This document shows, in pieces, positions 15,253-21,091 of a stretch of DNA of 21,091 nt. A program made the translations under genes and the position numbers. The notes under the pieces are model-generated. The model was not told the origin of the DNA. It did no database searches and saw only the letters and a list, made by a program, of their open reading frames with translations. Position 1 is the first letter of the stretch, and each line of letters begins with the position of its first letter. Origin of the DNA: REDI01 sp038123735. GTDB lineage: Bacteria > Myxococcota_A > UBA796 > GCA-2862545. The stretch lies in NCBI GenBank assembly GCA_038123735.1, contig JAYPAP010000049.1, positions 1-21,091 of the forward strand. Reading direction: 5' to 3'.

Positions 15253-17148
15253 ATGAGTTGGAGCGTTCAAGACAGTTCCGAACTGTACGGCATTCCGTAC
15301 TGGGGACGAGGGTTGTTCGGCGTCAATGACCAAGGGCACCTCGTGGTGACACCCAAGGGCCCGAGTGGCGCGGCGATGGATGTGCACGAGTTGGTCGAGG
15401 AGCTGGTCGAGCGGGGGATCGAACTACCCGTCTTGCTTCGGCTTCCGCAGATCGTGGAGCGCCGAGTGGAGTTGATGTGGGGTGCCTTCGATTCCGCGAT
15501 CGCGGACAATGGATATCGGGGGAAATACCGAGGGGTTTACCCGATCAAAGTCAACCAGCAGCGACAGCTGGTGGAGGACATTCTCGCTGTCGGGCGTAAT
15601 CGTCATCTTGGCCTTGAGGCTGGTTCAAAGCCGGAATTGTTGGTTGCGATGGCATTGCTGGAAGACGATGATGCCTTGCTGGTCTGCAATGGATACAAGG
15701 ATAAACGGTATATTGAGGCTGCACTTCGGGCGAAGCAACTCGGTCGAGAGGCGATCATCGTCATCGAAAAGCTGGCGGAAGTCGATACCATCCTCGAGGT
15801 GGCCAACCGCTTGGGTATTCGGCCATATCTCGGTGTTAGAGCGAAGCTTTCCAGTCCTGGGAAGGGGCGCTGGCAGTATTCGAGCGGCGACCGCGCCAAG
15901 TTTGGTCTGACCGCATCGGGAATCGTCGAGTTGGTCGAGCGCCTCAAGTCGGCCGGCTACCTGGACTGTCTGCGCATGCTTCACTTTCATATCGGCTCGC
16001 AAGTGCAGTCTATTCAAAGCTTCAAGCGCGCGTTTCGAGAGTCTGGCCGGCTGTACGTCGAGCTGGTCGCGATGGGCGCTCCGATGGGCCTCATGGACGT
16101 GGGTGGTGGTGTCGGGGTTGATTACGACGGTAGCAAAACGACATTTGAGGCTTCTCGTAATTACTCGGTCCAAGAATACGCGACCGATGTGGTCAGCCAT
16201 CTCCTCGATGCATGTGATGCGGCGGACGTTCCGCATCCCGATATTGTGACGGAAAATGGTCGTGCAACGGTGGCTCATGGCTCAGTGCTCCTCTTCGATG
16301 TGCTCGGGATGGAGCGTCGGCCGTCAGGAGGGACGGTGGAGAAGGTTGGCCAGGAGGATCCTGATTTATTGCAGGAACTCCGGAGTGTCTTTGACGGCAT
16401 TACCGCTCGGACCTACCAAGAGGCCTGGCACGATGCTGTCGATGCACGCTCCCGAGCAAAAGCAGCCTTTGAGCTCGGTGTATTCTCTCTGCCTAACCTC
16501 GCGCGCGCGGACCGATTGTTCTGGCAGATCTGCGGGAAGGTTCAGCGGGTCGCGCGCCAACAGGAATATGTGCCGGATGAGCTCGAGGGGCTCGCGACGA
16601 CCATGGCGGATACCTACTATGGAAACTTCTCAGTATTCCAGTCAGTACCTGATGCTTGGGCGATCAGTCAGCTCTTCCCTTGTCTACCCGTCCACCGGCT
16701 GGATGAAGAACCGACGCGGCGGGGAATCATTGCGGATCTGACCTGCGACTCCGACGGCAAGCTCTCGCGATTCGTGGACCGGCGGGACGTCAAACCCGTG
16801 CTGGAGCTACATCCGCTTCGGGAGGGTGAACCGTACGTATTGGCCGTGGCGCTGGTTGGGGCATATCAGGAGATCCTGGGGGATATGCACAACCTCTTCG
16901 GCGACACCAATGCTGTCCACCTGACCGTGGATGACGAGGGAGACGTATCGTTTGACCTGGTGATCGAAGGAGACTCCGTGGAGCGAGTCACCGGGTACGT
17001 TCAGTACACGCGGAGTGACCTGGTCCATCGCATGCGGCAGGCCACGGAAAAAGCAATCCGGAATAAGCGGATCACGCGAAAGGATGCTGCGCCCCTCCTG
17101 GCGTTTTATCGCGAAGGGCTCGATAGCTACACCTACCTCGGCCACTAG
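15253..17148 (+). CDS. speA: Biosynthetic arginine decarboxylase (PLP-dependent, SpeA type)
   Basis: A 631-residue alanine-racemase-fold decarboxylase, close to E. coli SpeA (about 658). It converts arginine to agmatine in the first step of the agmatine route to putrescine. YPIKVNQQ (95-102) holds the PLP lysine (Lys99). FHIGSQ and MDVGGGVGVDYDG provide the His that stacks on PLP and the Gly-rich phosphate loop. LTCDSDG near residue 497 holds the Cys/Asp that acts on substrate from the partner subunit. An EGLATT-type linker and helical insert are as in the family. ATG 15253 is preceded by AGG-rich sequence (GAGGTGGCAGG); a longer frame upstream runs through the assembly gap and is rejected. 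Its stop shares a CTAG palindrome with the convergent dehydrogenase stop. No leader peptide is visible, but the upstream part is lost in the gap. Confidence 0.95.
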   Translation: MSWSVQDSSELYGIPYWGRGLFGVNDQGHLVVTPKGPSGAAMDVHELVEELVERGIELPVLLRLPQIVERRVELMWGAFDSAIADNGYRGKYRGVYPIKVNQQRQLVEDILAVGRNRHLGLEAGSKPELLVAMALLEDDDALLVCNGYKDKRYIEAALRAKQLGREAIIVIEKLAEVDTILEVANRLGIRPYLGVRAKLSSPGKGRWQYSSGDRAKFGLTASGIVELVERLKSAGYLDCLRMLHFHIGSQVQSIQSFKRAFRESGRLYVELVAMGAPMGLMDVGGGVGVDYDGSKTTFEASRNYSVQEYATDVVSHLLDACDAADVPHPDIVTENGRATVAHGSVLLFDVLGMERRPSGGTVEKVGQEDPDLLQELRSVFDGITARTYQEAWHDAVDARSRAKAAFELGVFSLPNLARADRLFWQICGKVQRVARQQEYVPDELEGLATTMADTYYGNFSVFQSVPDAWAISQLFPCLPVHRLDEEPTRRGIIADLTCDSDGKLSRFVDRRDVKPVLELHPLREGEPYVLAVALVGAYQEILGDMHNLFGDTNAVHLTVDDEGDVSFDLVIEGDSVERVTGYVQYTRSDLVHRMRQATEKAIRNKRITRKDAAPLLAFYREGLDSYTYLGH

Positions 17149-18092
17149 TCCGAAGTTAGTAGGTATAACGGTGCTTCTCCATCGCTGAAGGCGCGGAGAG
17201 CCATCCCGACCTCTGCTGCGACGCGGCTGCCAAGATCGGCGGTGTACCCGCTCGAATGGGGCGTGAGCAGGATGTTTTCGGCCGCTTGCTCTGCGAGATG
17301 CGGCCATGGCTCGACGGGGAATACATCACATGCGAGCCCCGCGAGGGCGCCACGCTGGACCATCTGGGCGGCAGTCTGAACGTCTAGGAGCTTGCCCCTG
17401 GCGGTATTCACGACGATAGCCCCGGGCTTTAGGCGACGAAGAGCTTGGGCATCGACCAGATTGGCCGCCGAAGGAGGACAGGCGGCGTGCAGGGTCAACA
17501 CATCGAGGGAGGGTAGTGCTTCTTCCAGGGAACGGCACTCAAATCCATCTGGCGATACATAGGGGTCAATCACGATAATTTTGGCACCGAGGAGGTGGAG
17601 GGTCTCCGCCACTTGGGAGCCGATCACGCCGTAACCAACGACCCCAACGGTACTTCCGGCGAGTCCCATCGGCGCGACGTTTGGCAGGTCGGCGCGGGAC
17701 CATCGCCCGTCGTTCGCAGGACTCTCTTGCGCGTAAAGCCGACGTTGTAGGCGAATGATACTTGAGACTGTGTGGGCGGTCACCGCATCGCGACGCGCGA
17801 TCGGGCATCGACACGCGGCGACTCCGAGAGCACAACAGGCGTCGAGGTCGATGTGTTCATACCCGCTGGTGGTGGTGATCACGAGCTGGGGAGAAATGGC
17901 GCGCAAAGCGCGTTCGTCTACTCGTACTTTACTGGTGACAACCAGGATATCTGCCCTTCCAGCAGGCACGGCGTCGACCTGTGGCGCGATCGACCATGTC
18001 ATGCCAAGGGATTCGGCGAACTGTCGCTCCCGACGCATGTCATCGTCGGTTTCATAAGCGGATTGTCCCCATCGCAAGACCGCGCTCGGCAT
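17145..18092 (-). CDS. D-isomer-specific 2-hydroxyacid dehydrogenase
   Basis: A 315-residue member of the D-2-hydroxyacid dehydrogenase family, which interconverts 2-oxoacids and D-2-hydroxyacids using NAD(H). Substrate-domain sequence (1-110) is followed by the NAD-binding Rossmann domain with VVGYGVIGSQVAETL (151-165) and a following Asp (VIDPY, 177) that favours NAD over NADP. The three catalytic residues are in place: Arg232 (NTARGKLLD), Glu261 (VFPVEP) and His279 (LTPHSSG). The usual N-terminal part is somewhat short and the Ser/Gly substrate loop (TTSGYEH) is conserved. Specific substrate (glycerate, lactate, phosphoglycerate or erythronate type) cannot be assigned; it lacks the ACT domain of long SerA enzymes. 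It follows htrA by 38 bases, with GGAGG 8 bases before its ATG, and its stop shares CTAG with speA. Confidence 0.88.
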   Translation of the reverse strand: MPSAVLRWGQSAYETDDDMRRERQFAESLGMTWSIAPQVDAVPAGRADILVVTSKVRVDERALRAISPQLVITTTSGYEHIDLDACCALGVAACRCPIARRDAVTAHTVSSIIRLQRRLYAQESPANDGRWSRADLPNVAPMGLAGSTVGVVGYGVIGSQVAETLHLLGAKIIVIDPYVSPDGFECRSLEEALPSLDVLTLHAACPPSAANLVDAQALRRLKPGAIVVNTARGKLLDVQTAAQMVQRGALAGLACDVFPVEPWPHLAEQAAENILLTPHSSGYTADLGSRVAAEVGMALRAFSDGEAPLYLLTSD

Positions 18093-18093
18093 C

Positions 18094-18109
18094 TCAGGTT
18101 CCTCCCTGA
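18094..18109 (-). promoter_or_regulatory. Hairpin exposing the Shine-Dalgarno of the dehydrogenase gene
   Basis: Immediately before the ATG at 18092 the mRNA strand reads TCAGG-GAGGAA-CCTGA, a 5-bp stem with most of the Shine-Dalgarno in the 6-base loop. An alternative overlapping 5-bp stem (GGTTC/GAACC) leaves it in a loop as well. It may tune translation of the second gene of the htrA operon, or be chance. Confidence 0.25.
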
Positions 18110-18130
18110 ACCCGCTGTATCCGATTGGTC

Positions 18131-19537
18131 TCAGCGCTGGAGAGGGATCGCCACGAATACGCGACGTTCACCACGCATCAGCTCGAGGACCACCATATTC
18201 CCTGCTGCCTGAACGATGGTCTCCAGGCCCGCGAGGTCGTTCACCGCCACCCGATTCGCGCGGACCAGTCGGTCTCCAGGCTGAATTTTGCCGGCTCCAT
18301 GACTTCCCGGCTCCACCGCCAAGATCGTGAGTCCATCGCCAGGGTTGGCCGACCGTGTTCCGGGCCGGAACTGGAGCCCGAGGAGGCGAGGGGCGGGCTC
18401 GGATGCGCGCGTGTCTGGGGTTTCGGCGTCAGGGTCCAGTCCGGCTAATTTAGCACGTTCACCCAACGTGATGCTTCGCGTCATGCGCTCATCGGCGCGA
18501 ACGACCTTGACCCGGATGGTATCGCCCGGGCGCTTGGTACCGATGGTACGAATCACGTCGGATACGTCTTTCATGGCCCGTCCATCGATCGCTACGATGG
18601 CATCACCCACCATCAATCCCGCTTTATCTCCGGGCAGGCCGGGCTCGACCTGAGTGATGAGGGCCCCTTGGGCGCGCTCCAGCCCGAGCGCCATGGCCAG
18701 CTCCGCGTCGATAGGTTGCAGACCAACGCCTACAAACCCACGTTGAACCTTCCCATCGTCTTGCAGGTCTTGTACCAAGCGCTTCAGGGTGTCGCTGGGC
18801 ACGGCGAACCCGACCGTGTTGGCGAACTGGATGATCGCCGTATTCATCCCCACGACCCGTCCTTCGAGGTCGAATAGCGGACCGCCAGAATTGCCTTGGT
18901 TGATGGCAGCGTCGGTCTGGAGGAAGGCGTGATACGGGTTGTCGCCGAGATTCCTTCCCTTTCCGCTGATGATCCCGGTGGTGACGCTCGCGCCGAGACC
19001 GAGTGGGTTTCCTACCGCGACGACCCAGTCTCCGACACGCGCGGCCTCAGAGTCCCCGAGGGCGACATATGGCCAGCGGCGGTCGCTCGGTAATCGCAAA
19101 AGAGCAACGTCATTATCCTTATCCGAGCCAACAACGGAAGCCGTTGCGCGGGTCCCGTCGGAGAAGCGCACGGTGATCTCCGCCGCCCCCTCGATCACAT
19201 GATGGTTGGTGAGGAGTAGCCCATCCGCGCTGATGACAAAGCCAGATCCTTCGCCGCGAACCATCTGGTTTCGCTCTGGAATATCGATGAAATCGCGCAA
19301 CATCGGGGGAACATCTGGAACGGCGCGGAGCCCGCTCACCTCGATCGCCACCACGGCGGGACTCACAGCCTCCACGAGGGGCGCCAAGGAACGGTTGGGA
19401 TCATAGCGGGTCGGTTGGACGGCAGCCGGCTGTTCCGTCGTGGATTCTCGGGCTTCGGCCACGATCGCTGGCCCCATCAAAGCGGTGGACAGCGCGAGGG
19501 CGGCGGCGGTTTTGGCGGCGAACGAGGGCTTCCGCAT
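18131..19537 (-). CDS. HtrA/DegP-family periplasmic serine protease with two PDZ domains
   Basis: A 468-residue protein with a signal peptide (cleavage likely after AEA, residue 29), a chymotrypsin-fold protease domain, PDZ1 (about 265-358) and PDZ2 (about 384-466). The catalytic triad is His113 (TNHHV), Asp143 (NDVALLRL) and Ser217 (GNSGGP). FLQTDAAINQGNSGGPLFDLEGRVVGMNTAI is the hallmark sensor/oxyanion block of DegP, DegQ and DegS. Two PDZ domains point to the DegP/DegQ group, which degrade or refold misfolded periplasmic proteins, rather than DegS. GGGAG precedes the ATG by about 8 bases. Its operon order, upstream of a dehydrogenase with a 38-base gap, does not suggest a functional link. 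No envelope-stress promoter was recognised in the 91-bp upstream gap. Confidence 0.93.
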   Translation of the reverse strand: MRKPSFAAKTAAALALSTALMGPAIVAEARESTTEQPAAVQPTRYDPNRSLAPLVEAVSPAVVAIEVSGLRAVPDVPPMLRDFIDIPERNQMVRGEGSGFVISADGLLLTNHHVIEGAAEITVRFSDGTRATASVVGSDKDNDVALLRLPSDRRWPYVALGDSEAARVGDWVVAVGNPLGLGASVTTGIISGKGRNLGDNPYHAFLQTDAAINQGNSGGPLFDLEGRVVGMNTAIIQFANTVGFAVPSDTLKRLVQDLQDDGKVQRGFVGVGLQPIDAELAMALGLERAQGALITQVEPGLPGDKAGLMVGDAIVAIDGRAMKDVSDVIRTIGTKRPGDTIRVKVVRADERMTRSITLGERAKLAGLDPDAETPDTRASEPAPRLLGLQFRPGTRSANPGDGLTILAVEPGSHGAGKIQPGDRLVRANRVAVNDLAGLETIVQAAGNMVVLELMRGERRVFVAIPLQR

Positions 19538-19628
19538 ACATGACTCCCGGACAGGTGGATGCTTTAGAGAACCACCACCGCCCCAAGCGGAAAGTCAAAG
19601 CACGTCACGGCTCGTCAATGAGACGTGG

Positions 19629-20549
19629 TCAACGCCCCATAGTGATGTGCTGACGCAGCCAATCCACTTGTCCCCGTACCGCGCGCAGGTACGTGTCTTG
19701 GACCAGTTGGGTGATCGGGCCAGGCGTTCCGTCACCGATGACCCGTCGGTCGAGCTCCCGGATCGGGGTCACCTCGGCCGCCGTTCCGCACATGAAGGCT
19801 TCGTCAGCGCCATACAGAGAATCACGGCCGAAGAACTGTTCGCGAACCTCGATCCCTTCGTGCTGGAGAATGTCCATCACCGTTGCCCGGGTAATACCAG
19901 GAAGAATGTTGGTTACCGAAGGGGTGTAGACCACCCCATCTTGGACGACGAAGATATTCTCCCCGGTTCCCTCGGCCACGAAGCCGTTCTGATCCAACAT
20001 CAGCGCTTCGTCAAAGCCATTGTCGTTCGCCTCATATCGGGCCATGATGCTGTTGACGTAGTGACCGACCACCTTGGCGCGCTGCATGCTCGCGTTGGGG
20101 TGATGTCGAGTGAAAGAGCTCGTTTGGAGGCGAACACCACGCTTCATTCCTTCATCGCCCAGGTAGGCTCCCCAGGGCCACGTCGCCACGATCACATGCA
20201 GGGGGTTTCCCCGCGCGCCCAGGCCCATCTGGCCCATGCCGAGGAAGGCGAGGGGGCGCAAGTAAGCAGCGGTATGGCCATTGGCGGCCAATGTATCGAG
20301 GCAGGCTTCCCGGAGCTCCTCCAGGGTGAACGGGCACTCGGTCGCCACCATGCGCAGCGAGTCCAAGAACCGCTTCAGGTGTCGGTCGAGGTGCCAGATC
20401 CCGGCACGCCCATCCTCCTGTTCGTACGCACGGATCCCTTCAAAGACTCCAAGGCCGTAGTGAAGGGTGTGGGACAGCACATGCACGTTGGCCTGGTCAA
20501 ACGGGACTAACTTACCGTCGAACCAGACTTTTTCAGCCCGGATACTCAT
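19629..20549 (-). CDS. ilvE: Branched-chain amino acid aminotransferase
   Basis: A 306-residue fold-type IV PLP aminotransferase, almost the same length as E. coli IlvE (about 309). It transfers the amino group from glutamate to the 2-oxoacids of leucine, isoleucine and valine, as the last biosynthetic step or first catabolic step. FEGIRAY (36-42), the PLP lysine in RAKVVGHYVNS (Lys159), EGTGENIF (193-200) and GTAAEVTPI (255-263) are family signatures. A D-amino acid aminotransferase or aminodeoxychorismate lyase is less likely given length and the FEGIRAY/GTAAEV pair. The ATG at 20549 has only a weak AGGTG at about 8 bases. It is 23 bases from the upstream M16 peptidase gene, so the two probably share a transcript. 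No leader peptide or T-box-like element was seen. Confidence 0.92.
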   Translation of the reverse strand: MSIRAEKVWFDGKLVPFDQANVHVLSHTLHYGLGVFEGIRAYEQEDGRAGIWHLDRHLKRFLDSLRMVATECPFTLEELREACLDTLAANGHTAAYLRPLAFLGMGQMGLGARGNPLHVIVATWPWGAYLGDEGMKRGVRLQTSSFTRHHPNASMQRAKVVGHYVNSIMARYEANDNGFDEALMLDQNGFVAEGTGENIFVVQDGVVYTPSVTNILPGITRATVMDILQHEGIEVREQFFGRDSLYGADEAFMCGTAAEVTPIRELDRRVIGDGTPGPITQLVQDTYLRAVRGQVDWLRQHITMGR

Positions 20550-20572
20550 CGATACACCTGAGGAAAGGTTGT

Positions 20573-21091
20573 TTATTCGCCGACGACGTCGCCATTGGCA
20601 TCGATCTCGACAATGGGCAGGCCAAAGGCCTTCACGTCTTCTCCGATCACGGCCTTGTCACCTACGACGAGCCAAATCTCTTGGTCGGAATTCCACCGGC
20701 TCGCAAGCGCGGCTTGTGCCTGCTCCAGAGACACGCCCTTGATATTGTCGAGGTAGGTAGATGGCCAGTCAACGGGAAGGCCGTATCGCCAGATCGTGAC
20801 TTGCTCTCCCAGCAATGCGCCGGGAGTTTCGAAGCGCTTCGGATACCCATTGACGGACGCGCCTTGCATATAAGCAAGCTCGTCGGCGGTGATGGGCTTG
20901 TCGCCGCGAATCATGTCCAGCTCTTTGCGCATCTCGGTCAGGGAGGGGCCGGTGACATCCGTCTTCACGGACGCGCCACAGCTCACGATACCAGTTCCAT
21001 AGCCCAGGATCGTTCCACACCGCGCACCGTAGGTATACGCCTTGTCTTCGCGGAGGTTGAGGTTGAGACGGCTCATAAAGGAGCCTCCCAA
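20573..21091 (-). CDS. M16 (insulinase-family) peptidase-like protein, C-terminal part
   Basis: 173 codons of an open frame whose N-terminal end lies beyond the right window edge. LGGSFMSRLNLNLREDKAYTYGA is the classic C-terminal-half motif of M16 peptidases, in which the Arg and Tyr of the R-x8-Tyr region help bind substrate in the second subdomain. The frame continues with helices (DELAYMQG and VSLEQAQAALASRW) and ends with WLVVGDKAVIGEDVKAFG, as in PqqL/YmxG-like proteins. The zinc-binding HxxEH sits in the N-terminal half and is not visible, so it is unknown whether this polypeptide is catalytic or an inactive partner. In deltaproteobacteria such proteins are often secreted pairs. It is 23 bases upstream of ilvE. 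Confidence 0.88.
   Translation of the reverse strand: MGGSFMSRLNLNLREDKAYTYGARCGTILGYGTGIVSCGASVKTDVTGPSLTEMRKELDMIRGDKPITADELAYMQGASVNGYPKRFETPGALLGEQVTIWRYGLPVDWPSTYLDNIKGVSLEQAQAALASRWNSDQEIWLVVGDKAVIGEDVKAFGLPIVEIDANGDVVGE

Noticed and set aside
15224..15329. Continuation of speB reading frame beyond the N run
   Set aside because: The frame after the gap is out of phase with speA and has no similarity to agmatinase; the apparent extension depends on the arbitrary number of N.
19440..20510. Long plus-strand open frame opposite ilvE and the htrA upstream region
   Set aside because: It is the antisense shadow of a well-supported ilvE gene with all family motifs, and its own translation shows no recognisable domain.

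Overview
The window looks like a chromosomal fragment from a GC-rich Gram-negative bacterium, most likely in or near Myxococcota or related former Deltaproteobacteria. The best taxonomic clue is a secreted protein (2926..4218) ending in a MYXO-CTERM-like sorting signal: Cys-Gly-Cys, one hydrophobic helix, then an Arg cluster. A probable lipoprotein with an Asp/Thr-repeat linker (8771..9814) and an outward-facing HtrA protease fit that picture. A 17-base run of N (15224..15240) marks a scaffold gap, so this is probably a draft or metagenome-derived assembly. I saw no rRNA, tRNA, insertion sequence, phage gene or CRISPR array. No gene-free stretch exceeds 300 bases.

Layout. 1..1140 (-) is the N-terminal half of a HelD-type helicase cut by the window edge. 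1312..2993 (+) is a translationally coupled pair: a membrane-anchored unknown protein and an HTTM-domain membrane protein. 2926..4218 (-) is the MYXO-CTERM protein, which overlaps the end of the HTTM gene by 68 bp. 4306..6060 (-) holds a DUF1963/YwqG-like protein and a THUMP-domain rRNA methyltransferase. 6129..7085 (+) is a secreted PQQ-type beta-propeller protein. 7082..8669 (-) is exonuclease III followed by a TGS1-like methyltransferase. 8771..9814 (+) is a purple-acid-phosphatase-like lipoprotein.

9817..14079 (-) is an apparent operon: a large SDR-like oxidoreductase, a swivel-first aconitase/isopropylmalate dehydratase fusion, and a LURP-one/tubby-like protein. 14250..17148 (+) encodes agmatinase (SpeB) and arginine decarboxylase (SpeA), which together make putrescine from arginine through agmatine. 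17145..21091 (-) encodes an M16 peptidase fragment, IlvE, an HtrA/DegP protease and a D-2-hydroxyacid dehydrogenase.

Most of the region is housekeeping and cell-envelope content, very tightly packed. Convergent genes share stop codons, and genes within operons overlap by a few bases. The parts most worth a second look are the 9817..14079 operon, where an unusual aconitase-superfamily architecture sits beside an uncharacterised oxidoreductase, the HTTM pair, and the sorting signal encoded antisense to the HTTM C-terminus. No defence or mobile system was found.
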